DNA from: Paenibacillus brasilensis
GTDB taxonomy: Bacteria > Bacillota > Bacilli > Paenibacillales > Paenibacillaceae
Assembly: GCF_009363115.1 (NCBI RefSeq)
Contig: NZ_CP045298.1
Span: 4,895,501-4,959,500 of the forward strand
DNA: 64,000 bases
Reading direction: 5' to 3'
Under the pieces are notes generated by a model. That model worked only from the letters and a program-made list of their open reading frames with translations, was not told the origin of the DNA and searched no databases. A program made the translations under genes and the position numbers. Positions 45,217-54,285 of this stretch are shown here, piece after piece. Numbering within the stretch: position 1 is the stretch's first letter; every line of letters begins with the position of its first letter.

Positions 45217-46320
45217 CTAGTTGGTGACGTTTTGGGTAATAGTGTCGCCGACTTGCTTGGCGAATTCTTCCGGCGTCGTGGCCCTCATCGTCAATTTGAT
45301 AATTAAATCACTCATGACGGAGCTCGTATTGGCATCCAGCAAGGCATCCCAAGGCTTGGCAAATTCTGAACCGTAGTTATCCATATCCTTTTTGATTCGC
45401 AGGAACAGTTTGGAGAATTGGGACTCGTCTTTAATCGTAAATTTGAGCGGTGACATCTGCTGTTTAGCTACGTAGACGTCACTGTAATTTTTCAAGACGT
45501 AACTTAGGAAGTCCCTGGTGGTTTCGTCGAATTTGCTGGTCGTGGCGGCAAGGCCGATCCCACTGTTTCCGAAAAACTCGTTATCCGGCGTTTTGGCGTT
45601 ATTGATGGTTGGCAGATAGAAATAGTCGACGTTGCCTTTAAGGTTTTCCGGCAAATTTTTGTCTACGAAAGAGGGGATCTCCCAGGTACCCATGTTATAC
45701 ATAGCAGCTTCACCGTTGAGGAACATGTTCTTCGCTGTTGTATAATCTGTCGTGGCAAATCCCTCCTGGAAATATTGGCCGATCTCGTAGGCAAAATTCG
45801 CCGCCTTCATTCCGACCTCGTCGGTCATTTTGGCCTTACCTTGGCTCAGGTTCCGGGCAAATTCATTTCCGGTAGCTCTGAACGGAATCATGGCTGCATA
45901 GCGCAGCAAGGGCCTAACGTCAACACCGTCAACGGCGATCGGGGTGATACCCTTGTCCTTAAGCGCCTTGCTAACCGAAAGCATATCATCTATGGTTTTG
46001 GGAACGGCAAGGTTATTTTCTTTAAATATTTTCTTGTTATACCAAGTCATTTCCAGATGATACTCCAAAGGGAAAAGGTACAGGCTCCCATCAGGTAATT
46101 GCTGATATTTCAGCGCGGGTTCGTAGAACTGATCGTACAGTCCTTGTTCATTCAGGAATTTCTTCATATCAACCAGCATTCCAGCATCTGCCAACTGTTG
46201 AGCGTACGGATCGGCGTCCATATCGATGAATTCTGGAGCTTCACCGGAAGCGACAAGTGTTCTTAGCTTAGTCAAATAGGGGTTATACCAGCGTAGCTGA
46301 CACCACCCGCAAACGTATGG
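45217..46320 (-). pseudogene. ABC sugar-binding lipoprotein, signal peptide lost
   Basis: Family 1 extracellular solute-binding protein. Homology begins at about 46290 (YNPYLTKLRTLVASGEAPEF) and runs to the end, including MTWYNKKIFKENNLAVPKTI, NGEAAMYNMGTWEIPSFVDK and FEEFAKQ-type C terminus (TPEEFAKQVGDTITQ). The lipobox and first lobe strand are absent; upstream the frame runs into the 3' end of a tyrosine recombinase gene. It likely served the GH172/LacI locus. Confidence 0.78.
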
Positions 46321-46321
46321 A

Positions 46322-46929
46322 TTAAATTGGTGATTTATTAATAACCTCGTTATATTCATTTTGAGCATCGGTAATTGACAGCTTTGAGTATACTTCCAAA
46401 GATTTTCTGCTTTCATGGCCGGAATAGGGTTGAATCAGCGCGTCATCAATGCCCTGCTTTTTTAGCCAGGTTAATAGAAAGTGACGTAGTTTATGAGGAG
46501 AAAGGTTTTGAGATAACTTGGCCTCCTCTGAATATTTAGCTAAAATCTTGCGTATTCCCCTGTCCGTGTACTTATTCTTCCATGAGGACTCAAACAGATA
46601 GGCCGCTTGCTTCTTTTTCATCGAATCAGCATGCATGGCCAGTAGCTCTTCGAAAGTCTGAGGAAATGGAACAATGCGGTCTTTGCTGCCCTTTCCTTTG
46701 TTGATCCGGATCTGACAGTAAATAAAATCGATGTCCGCCAGCTTAATGCTGATTAACTCACTGACCCGGACACCTGTATACATGAGGGTCTTCACGATCA
46801 TCATGTCTTGAAAATTCTTGGCCTTCCAAACTACTTCATAGTATCTTTTTAATTCTTCCTCTGAGGGTACGTAAGGTAGCTTTTTATTTGATTTTGGAAT
46901 CTCAACTTCAAGCTCCCTTCTTAAATGCT
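46322..46929 (-). pseudogene. Tyrosine recombinase (XerC/phage-integrase type), 5' truncated by Tn3 end
   Basis: About 200 codons: TLMYTGVRVSELISIKLADI contains the box I arginine, LSPHKLRHFLLTWLKKQGID the HxLR of box II, and YSGHESRKSLEVYSKLSITD the final H and the nucleophile tyrosine. The core-binding N-terminal domain is cut away exactly where the transposon inverted repeat begins at 46930. Catalytic residues are present but the protein is incomplete. Confidence 0.8.
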
Positions 46930-47013
46930 GGGGTACCGCCAACATTTCGGAAATTTTGTACGCTAAGCAGTTTTTCGTATGAAAAAAGCCGATTTCCTGT
47001 ACGCTAAGGATGG
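46930..47013 (+). repeat. Left inverted repeat of Tn3-type transposon, extended
   Basis: The 38-base terminal repeat ends in CGCTAAG at 46967. Similarity to the right end continues through GCCGATTTCCTGTACGCTAA near 47000. The bases between here and the NUDIX gene (47014-47213) show no gene. Confidence 0.85.
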
Positions 47014-47213
47014 TCAGCTTTTTTGATATATGTATTTTAGGGGTACGACCGAGATCATGTAAAAATGGGTTACATTATGGATAGTATCTCCAACAGCAAA
47101 CCCATTCAGGTTACTACTGCAACAATATTTACGAAAACAGCGCAAAAAGCGTAACAAGGTAGCCCGATCAGACCCGCGGCAGCCAGATATTTAATGATTC
47201 AACTATCGTCTTC

Positions 47214-47702
47214 TTAGCACAATGACTTGCTCAGTTGAATTTCATGTTCCTCAACATAATTGCGGTAATTTTCACCACTAAAGTAATCAACAATATCTTT
47301 ATTAATCTCTGGATATAGTTGAATGGAATGCAACTCCGAAATAGGGATCCATTTGACACCAATCTGGTGAGGATCTGGATTTTCAGGAAGTTTGGGAAGC
47401 GATCCTGATTTCAACTTACATCTAAATGTAACTCCTACTGAATGAGTATCTCCGTAAATGTAGTTGTTTTTCGTTGGTTGATATTCGTAAACAAAAGCAA
47501 CTGGACCAACTTTTACCTCAACACAAGTCTCTTCTTTTGCTTCCCGTTGCGCAGCTTCAATCAATGTTTCACCAGGCCCAAGGCCACCTGCTGGAAGATT
47601 GTAATGTACGCCATCATCATTATCATTTTTGAACTCGACTAATAAGATTGCATCGTTTTCAATTATTAATGCACAAGCGCGAAGTCTTATCTTTTCCATC
47701 AT
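47214..47702 (-). CDS. NUDIX hydrolase
   Basis: A 162-residue soluble protein. The Nudix box reads GGLGPGETLIEAAQREAKEE followed by TCVEV, matching GX5EX7REUXEEXGU except for C at the glycine position. It would cleave a nucleoside diphosphate derivative, with a magnesium ion held by the glutamates. It is passenger DNA in the transposon, AT-rich, and read toward the left end. Substrate unknown. Confidence 0.85.
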   Translation of the reverse strand: MMEKIRLRACALIIENDAILLVEFKNDNDDGVHYNLPAGGLGPGETLIEAAQREAKEETCVEVKVGPVAFVYEYQPTKNNYIYGDTHSVGVTFRCKLKSGSLPKLPENPDPHQIGVKWIPISELHSIQLYPEINKDIVDYFSGENYRNYVEEHEIQLSKSLC

Positions 47703-47895
47703 CTATCACATCCAATTAGTATATTGCGTTATGCCAGTTATCGGAACGGGGCTAGCAGCAATGAAATCAGCGATGGATCGGCTCCATCGCCACGCTATCG
47801 TCTCCGTTAGTGGAAATATACTATTGATTCCTTTAGTTTGACCAATGAAGTATTACCGCGAATCTCTGGCCCTGATATGTGCGAGGCATGCAATC

Positions 47896-48657
47896 TTATT
47901 GATTTGTAAATGCTATTCTAAAGCCAAGGTCATCTATCTTGAAATTAGGCATGCTTTTCCTTCTAATCGTAGAACCGCAATTATTTTCAATTTCAGCCCA
48001 ACTGCCTCCCCGGAAGACTCTATAGTTCCCATATCGTTCAGGATCATATAAATCCCAACACCATTCCCAGACGTTTCCAATCATATCGTAAAGTCCCCAT
48101 GGATTAGGTAGCAGTTTCCCGACCATTTGAGCTGAACCATTGGAGTTTTCTCGATACCATGCAATCTTATTAATTTTTTCATACCGATATCCCTTGGTTC
48201 CCGCTTTGCACGCATACTGCCATTCAGCGTCTGATAGTAATCGAAAGCCATTCGCTTTTTTGTTATATACAGTGTTCTCACTTTCATCAGTGATTGTGTA
48301 GCATTCAGTCCTATCAAGTATTCTGGACAATTTGTTACAAAAGACTAGCGAATCTAACCACGAAACTTCCGTAATTGGCAGGTTATTCACTTTAGGGTCT
48401 ACTTCTTGTGTATGCATGACAAAATGATACAACTCCTGTGTTACCGGATATTTCATTACATAGAAAGGTTCAATCGTTTCAGTCCATGTAATAACCTTTT
48501 TATCGCTTCCTCTTCCAGGATCCGATAAAGTGTAATCAGAACTAAGCCACTTGTTGAGATTAATATAATCGCGTAATTCGACAGTCCCACCTTCTATTGG
48601 TACCATCGAATTCATTAAATTTTCTTGAATGTCAATTCCGTACTTTCCAATTGTCAT
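47896..48657 (-). CDS. FGE-sulfatase / SUMF1-domain protein
   Basis: A 253-residue protein of the formylglycine-generating-enzyme fold. Typical segments: MVPIEGGTVELRD, FYVMKYPVTQELYHFV, PITEVSWLDSLVFCNKLSRI, GFRLLSDAEWQYACKAGT, NPWGLYDMIGNVWEWCWDLY, RVFRGGSWAE and closing LGFRIAF. The copper-binding cysteine pair of true FGE is not obvious, so a sugar-, amine- or ergothioneine-like role, or a diversity-element-type binding role, is open. No sulfatase is nearby. Transposon cargo with NUDIX. Confidence 0.82.
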   Translation of the reverse strand: MTIGKYGIDIQENLMNSMVPIEGGTVELRDYINLNKWLSSDYTLSDPGRGSDKKVITWTETIEPFYVMKYPVTQELYHFVMHTQEVDPKVNNLPITEVSWLDSLVFCNKLSRILDRTECYTITDESENTVYNKKANGFRLLSDAEWQYACKAGTKGYRYEKINKIAWYRENSNGSAQMVGKLLPNPWGLYDMIGNVWEWCWDLYDPERYGNYRVFRGGSWAEIENNCGSTIRRKSMPNFKIDDLGFRIAFTNQ

Positions 48658-48769
48658 ATTGACCTCTTATCTATTCAATATTTTTTTATAACTAATCTGC
48701 CCGTTAGCTCAATGACCAATTCAGTCTAACACTACAAGTTCTCAGTATACAGCTTTATTTTCTCCGTTT

Positions 48770-48793
48770 ATCCCATAAACGAACGTTTATGGG
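48770..48793. promoter_or_regulatory. Candidate res site palindrome
   Basis: TCCCATAAACG (48770-48780), AA, CGTTTATGGGA (48783-48793): a perfect 24-base dyad about 150 bases before the resolvase gene. Tn3-family res sites sit here and have such dyads as resolvase dimer sites. Confidence 0.6.
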
Positions 48794-48941
48794 ACTTTTC
48801 GATTCGCAGTTAAAAACGATTCAAAACACACTGTTATTCCGTACCCAAACCCAGTACCTAAAACAAAGTTCTTTTATAGTATGTATAGACCTTTTATGGT
48901 ACTATTTTTGTAATTATTTTATTCTACTTGGGGGGATATAC

Positions 48942-49489
48942 TTGATTTTCGGATACGCTCGTGTAAGCACAGAAGATCAACATTTAGATATGCAGATAGA
49001 TGCTCTCAATAAATATGGAGTGGAGAGAATTTTCCAAGAAAAATGACTGGGACAAAAAAAGATCGCCCACAACTCGATGAATTACATAAGCTGTTACGTA
49101 AAGGAGACAAGGTTGTTGTTTATAAGTTAGATCGCATCTCGCGTTCCACAAAGCATCTCATCGAGCTTAGTGAACATTTTGACGAAATGGAAGTCGATTT
49201 CGTCTCTATTAGCGACAGTATAGATACATCAACTGCAGTGGGGAAATTCTTTTTTCGAACTTTGGCAAGTATTGCTGAACTTGAACGAGATATTATTAGT
49301 GAACGTACGAGAGCCGGATTACAAGCTGCTAGAGCTAGAGGAAAAAAAGGAGGCAGGCCATCCAAGCAGGCAGATAAAGTTGAAATGGCGTTTAAAATGT
49401 ACGATAGCAAGGATTAAAGTATTGCACAGATAATAAGTGCAACAGGTCTAGGGAAAACAACACTTTATAGATATATTAGTTCACGATAA
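48942..49489 (+). pseudogene. tnpR: Serine resolvase (TnpR) with one frameshift and one stop
   Basis: The TTG start follows GGGGGGA. IFGYARVSTEDQHLDMQIDA contains the catalytic serine. After IFQEK one A is missing from an A run near 49041, shifting the frame; the next frame reads MTGTKKDRPQLDELHKLL and KLDRISRSTKHLIEL, and the resolvase core TLASIAELERDIISERT. At 49415 a TAA replaces a sense codon, and the HTH end SIAQIISATGLGKTTLYRYI follows. Two lesions make it inactive. Confidence 0.85.
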
Positions 49490-49535
49490 CAGAATATGGT
49501 AAAAGAATATTGCAAATACAAAGGGTTGATCATAA

Positions 49536-52348
49536 TTGAGTGCTAAAGAGCTCCTTACCCCAGAGCAGCGGAACGAATTGCTTAATATCTCAAATATTAC
49601 TGAACATGATTTAGCTACACATTATACTTTAACGGAATATGATATCGAAATTATTAACCAACATCGAAGAGACCATAACAGGCTTGGTTTTGCTATCCAA
49701 TTATGTACATTACGGAATCCAGGATGCTCCGTTGTCGATTTACCAGAAGTTCCGGAGAGCTTAATAAAATATGTCGCCTTGCAGCTAGATATTGATCCGG
49801 AAACATACTTCTTATACGCTAGACGTGATCCTACCCGACGTGAACACCTTGAGGAATTGAGGCAGGTATTTGGGTATCGCAATTTTGATATGCATGCCTA
49901 TCGAACAGCATCTCAGCTCCTGTTAAAACACGCCATGGAGAATGGGAATTCCATGTATCTTATACAATCAACTATTGGAATTTTGCGTGAAAAGAAAATC
50001 ATTCTCCCTGTGGTTTCTACTATAGAGAGGCTTGTGTGGGAAACGCGACGTGCGGAGAAACGAGTATTTTCATCTCTTACACAAACACTTTCTAATTGGC
50101 AAAAATCGAAGCTAGAAAAACTGACTGACCCTTTTGTAGAAAATAAGAAAACTCCTCTTGCATGGCTTAGAGAAGTTCCAGGTCAATCATCACCTGAAGC
50201 ATTTCTAAAGGTGATTGAACGTCTAAAGTATATTAGGCAACTTGAATTGTCTGTTAATACTGCGAATATCCACCCGAACCGTTTACTCCAACTTGCGCGA
50301 ATGGGAGCCAGGTATGAACCACATTCCTTTCGTAGATTTGATGATCTGAAGAGACACGCTAAAACGAAAAAGTGATACATTATGCAGATATCGGTTCAGC
50401 TCTCATAAAAGCGAGGGAAGAAGGACTAAATCCATTTGAGACATTGGAAAAAGTTATGCCTTGGGAAAAAATCGTTGAATCGATTGAAGAAGCAAAAAGA
50501 TTAGCCAGACCTATGGATTATGATTACCTTGACTTGCTAAGCACTCGGTATTCCTACCTCAGAAAGTATACTCCAGTATTAATCGAATCATTAGAATTTC
50601 GTTCTACACAAGCTGCCGAACCTTTGTTGCGCTCCATTGAGGTATTACGTGACGTCAATAAAAATGGAAAACGAAAAGTACCAGAAAATGCGCCTCTTGA
50701 TTTTGTCCCAAAGCGTTGGCAAAAACATGTGTATGACGAGGATGGTAACATTAATCGGCAATATTATGAAATGGCAGCATTAACCGAATTGAAAAATCAT
50801 ATTCGCTCCGGTGATATATGGGTAGTTGGTAGCAGATTACATAAAGATTTTGAGGAATATCTGATTTCCAAAGAAGACTGGCTTCAAGCCAAGGCAGCCG
50901 GCACTAGGTTAGCTGTTAGTCCTTCATCAGAAGAATACTTATCTGAACGGACAGATACATTACATCATCGTCTTACATGGATTTCTAATAATATAAACTC
51001 ATTGGAGGGGATAAATGCGGATAAGGAAAAGATCCGTGTGGATCGCCTTGAAAGAGATACACCTGAAGAAGCCAGGTCTTTTAGTCTGTCCCTTTATGAC
51101 ATGTTACCGCGTATAAAATTAACTGATTTACTGATGGAAGTAGCAAGTTGGACAGGATTTGACGAACAATTTATGCATGGTTCAACGAATCGACCGCCAA
51201 AAGGAGAAGAAAAAGCTATACTAATGGCTGCATTGATGGCGATGGGGACAAATATTGGGTTGACTAAAATGGCAGATGCCACTCCTGATATAACATACCA
51301 TCAATTAGCAAATGCTGCACAATGGAGGTTATACGAAGATGCAATGACACGCGCCCAAGCTAAACTTGTAAATTTTCAGCATAGACTCACCCTGTCATCA
51401 TACTGGGGTGACGGAACAACATCATCTTCGGATGGTATGCGTGTGCCAATAGGAGTTTCATCACTACACGCCGATTCTAACCCTCATTATGGCTCAGGAA
51501 AAGGTGCGACTATTTACCGATTTGTTGGCGATCAATATGCAAGTTTTTACACAAAAGTTATCAATACAAATGCTCGGGATGCTGTTCATGTGATCGATGG
51601 TCTTCTCCATCACGAATCAGATTTACGAATTGAAGAACACTATACAGATACAACCGGGTACACCGATCAAGTTTTCGGATTAAGTCACATCCTAGGTTTT
51701 CGTTTTGCACCAAGATTACGAGATCTAGCAGATAGTAAGCTCTACACAATAGATCAATCAAACAATTATCCGAAATTAGAGGCTATGCTTCGAGGGCGAA
51801 TTAATACAAAATTGATCATGGACAATTACGATGATGTCTTACAATTGGCCCATTCCATACGTGAAGGAAAAGTCTCAGGATCGCTTATCATGGGAAAGTT
51901 GGGGTCGTATGCAAGACAGAATAAAGTAGCGACTGCATTACGTGAGATGGGGCGAATTGAAAAAACGATTTTCATACTGGATTATATCTCTAATGAAGCC
52001 TTGCGGCGTCGTATACAACGAGGTTTGAATAAAGGGGAAGCAATGAATGGGTTGGCCAGAGCGTTGTTTTTTTAGAAACGTGGAGAATTACGTGAACGCG
52101 GACTACAAGATCAATTGCAAAGGGCCAGTGCATTGAACATATTGATTAATGCGATTAGTGTCTGGAATACTGTTTATTTAGGAGAAGCTATTAAATTACT
52201 GCAATCAAAAAGCGGATTTCGAGAAGATCTTCTACAACATATATCGCCACTCGGTTGGGAACATATTAATTTTCTAGGAGAGTACACATTCGATCTAAAA
52301 AGGATACCTGGTAATAATTCATTACGACCACTTAACGGTAGTCTGTAA
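49536..52348 (+). pseudogene. tnpA: Tn3-family transposase TnpA with internal deletion and in-frame stop
   Basis: Three segments cover a Tn4430-like TnpA. The first (to 50375) holds the DUF4158 DNA-binding domain (LTPEQRNELLNISNITEHDL). Near 50365 about 50-60 codons are deleted with a frame change. The second segment holds the catalytic core, with aspartates in SYWGDGTTSSSDGMRV and DTTGYTDQVFGLSH, and the catalytic glutamate further on. At 52073 a TAG interrupts RALFF-KRGELRERGLQDQL. The end reads DLKRIPGNNSLRPL. Not functional. Confidence 0.85.
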
Positions 52349-52476
52349 ACATCAAAAAAGCCGAACAGTCCTTAGCGTGAACTGTGACCCGAAAGATGGA
52401 CACTTTGAAAAAAAGTGACCTCTCTCGGGTCTCTTTGCGTTTATAATCGATATACACGAAAGGTTGGGGATACAAA

Positions 52477-52920
52477 ATGGGGAACCGTTGGTCTACCGGT
52501 GAACAAAGGTTTAGTGAAAGTCAGATCCGCCAGATGGAGGATCATGCTAACGTATTGCATATTACAGAGCGTTCTATTGCTTACCAACCCACATTCAAGT
52601 TGGCTGCTCTAAAGGCCTATCAGGAGGGGAAAACTCCTGCAGAAATCTTCAGGGAGGCAGGATTCAACTTAGATATGATCGGACGGGAGAATCCGAATAG
52701 ATGCTTAAAACGTTGGAGAAAAACCTTTGCTTCTCAAGGTGAAGCAGGTCTTCTGGAAGAGCAACGAGGAAAAGGCAGCACGGGAAGGCCCGCAGCAGAA
52801 CAGTCGATGGAGAAGAAGCTTGCACAAGCTGAGGCACGTATAAAGCTTCTGGAAGCGGAGAACGACTTCCTAAAAAAGCTCGAGGCGCTCGAGAGACAAG
52901 CCCAGCAGAACCAACGCTGA
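52477..52920 (+). CDS. IS3-family OrfA (HTH and leucine zipper)
   Basis: A 147-residue protein. A helix-turn-helix binds IS ends (FKLAALKAYQEGKTPAEIFR). The C-terminal coiled coil has heptads (EKKLAQAEARIKLLEAENDF). At 52872-52878 the sequence A-AAA-AAG forms the -1 slippery heptamer that fuses OrfA to OrfB, as usual in IS3-family elements. Confidence 0.85.
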   Translation: MGNRWSTGEQRFSESQIRQMEDHANVLHITERSIAYQPTFKLAALKAYQEGKTPAEIFREAGFNLDMIGRENPNRCLKRWRKTFASQGEAGLLEEQRGKGSTGRPAAEQSMEKKLAQAEARIKLLEAENDFLKKLEALERQAQQNQR

Positions 52921-53822
52921 CACCCTCTGAACGCTTCGAACTCATCAATCGTACCCTCCGTAAGCATCAACTTGAGAAGATGACTCATCATCTTTGTAAG
53001 ATGGCGAATGTCAGTAAAAGCGGGTACTACCGGTGGTTAGCCGCTGAACAAGCACGACAGCTGAGAGAAGAAGCGGACGAACAGGATCTGTTACTCATCA
53101 GGGAACATTTTGAAAAACGGAATGGGAAAGTGGGAGCACTTGTTTTAAAAATGTGCTTGGAGCATAAGAGTGGCGTCATCATGAACCATAAGAAAATTCG
53201 CCGTATCATGCGTAAATACGGGTTGGTGGCCAAGATACGCCAGGCCAATCCGTACCGTAAGCTTGCAAAGGCCACACAAGAGCACCAGACACTCCCTAAT
53301 CACCTTAAACGTCAGTTTGACCAGGGCGAGCCGGAGAAAGTCTTTCTCACAGACATCACATACCTGCACTATGGTCAGGGGCAATGCGCGTATTTGTCCT
53401 GTGTAAAGGACGGTGCAAGCAAACAGATTCTTGCTCATTATGTATCCTCGTCCTTAGAAATGACGATCGTAGATCGAACCTTGGACAGGTTGATTCAACG
53501 ACTGGATGGCAACATTCACCCCGAAGCCATCATCCATTCTGACCAAGGTTTTCACTACACGAATCCGAGGTTCCAAGCTCGAGTTAAAGAGATAGGCTTC
53601 CAGCAGTCCATGTCGCGAAAGAGTAACTGCTGGGACAATGCCTCCATGGAGTCTTTCTTCGGTCATATGAAGGATGAACTCGAGTATAGGGACAGCGTTA
53701 CTCTCCAAGAATTACGGGCACGCATTAAGGAATACATGGATTACTACAACACCGATCGGTATCAATGGACATTAAAAAAGATGACTCCTGATGAATACAG
53801 GAACCATCTATTAACAGCATAA
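52872..53822 (+). CDS. IS3-family OrfB / OrfAB transposase (DDE)
   Basis: After -1 frameshifting at 52872-52878 the frame continues through ETSPAEPTLTPSERFELI into OrfB; an internal ATG at 52980 could give OrfB alone. The integrase core shows D in FLTDITYLHYGQG, D in IIHSDQGFHYTNPRFQ and E in NASMESFFGHMKDEL, the DDE triad with correct spacing. It ends YYNTDRYQWTLKKMTPDEYR. Complete and probably active. Confidence 0.87.
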   Translation, partial: KKARGARETSPAEPTLTPSERFELINRTLRKHQLEKMTHHLCKMANVSKSGYYRWLAAEQARQLREEADEQDLLLIREHFEKRNGKVGALVLKMCLEHKSGVIMNHKKIRRIMRKYGLVAKIRQANPYRKLAKATQEHQTLPNHLKRQFDQGEPEKVFLTDITYLHYGQGQCAYLSCVKDGASKQILAHYVSSSLEMTIVDRTLDRLIQRLDGNIHPEAIIHSDQGFHYTNPRFQARVKEIGFQQSMSRKSNCWDNASMESFFGHMKDELEYRDSVTLQELRARIKEYMDYYNTDRYQWTLKKMTPDEYRNHLLTA

Positions 53823-53903
53823 TCTAACTCTTTTCTTTTATGTGTCCACAAATAGGGTCACAGTTCAGCGTACAGGAAATCGGCTTTTTTCTTGAAAAAA
53901 CTG

Positions 53904-53940
53904 CTTAGCGTACAAAATTTCCGAAATGTTGGCGGTACCC
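53904..53940 (-). repeat. Right inverted repeat of Tn3-type transposon
   Basis: Reverse complement of 46930-46967 up to its outer bases, which are split by the 99-base insertion that follows; the outermost copy is at 54040-54051. Confidence 0.88.
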
Positions 53941-54039
53941 CATGCCCATCAAGTTAAGGATTTAAAATATCCCCAAACAGGAGAAAATCTAATTTTCTTC
54001 CTTTTGGGGGTGCAATATTTTCTTAGGTTGAGGGACATG
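53941..54039. mobile_element. 99-base IS231-derived mini-element (MIC/MITE)
   Basis: Ends CATGCCCATCAAGTTAAG (53941) and CTTAGGTTGAGGGACATG (to 54039) are imperfect inverted repeats of IS231 type. Flanked by perfect 11-base direct repeats TGGCGGTACCC (53930-53940 and 54040-54050), the target duplication length of IS231. No coding content; it would need a transposase in trans, and an IS231-like copy lies at 56415. Confidence 0.82.
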
Positions 54040-54051
54040 TGGCGGTACCCC

Positions 54052-54177
54052 AAGATTTAATCTATGCACCTCTCCGACACGGCAGCCAGTACAATATAAA
54101 AACCCCAGCAACGCATGCCCTTGCTCCGGTGTCCAATATAAGATGTACGCTGCTTCGTTGTGGGAAAGATTGTACAT
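54052..54177 (-). pseudogene. Second tyrosine recombinase fragment
   Basis: About 40 codons, NLSHNEAAYILYWTPEQGHA then GFLYCTGCRVGEVHRLN, covering the box I arginine region of a XerC/D-like recombinase. Cut by the transposon right end at 54051. It is not the missing half of the fragment at 46322, since both contain box I. From 54178 to 54285 nothing is seen. Confidence 0.6.
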
Positions 54178-54285
54178 TACTAATTAACGTTATCCTGTCC
54201 AATCGTTGAATAAATCAAAAGGAGCAGCTGCCGCGCCCGCTGCTCCATTCATGCGTAACATGCCTCCGGCCTGCTGCGATCATCA

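Larger units (their letters stand above)
52378..53867 (+). mobile_element. Intact IS3-family element in the transposon right end
   Basis: Ends TGAACTGTGACCC (52378-52390) and GGGTCACAGTTCA (53855-53867) are perfect inverted repeats, extended by GATGGACAC / TGTCCAC. It is flanked by the 3-base duplication GCG (52375-52377, 53868-53870). Both orfs are open and a slippery heptamer is present, so the element looks mobile. It splits the inner part of the Tn3-type right end. Confidence 0.88.
46930..54051. mobile_element. Tn3-family transposon (Tn4430/Tn5401-type ends)
   Basis: Bounded by 38-base inverted repeats beginning GGGGTACCGCCAACATTTCG (left 46930-46967, right 53904-53940 plus a displaced end at 54051), very like Tn4430 ends. 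Homology of the two ends extends inward to about 80 bases. Contents: NUDIX, FGE-like gene, a res-like palindrome, resolvase, Tn3 transposase, an inserted IS3 element and a 99-base IS231-derived insertion in the right end. Flanking 5-mers (ATGCT and AAGAT) do not match, so the target duplication is lost or the element was rearranged. Confidence 0.85.
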
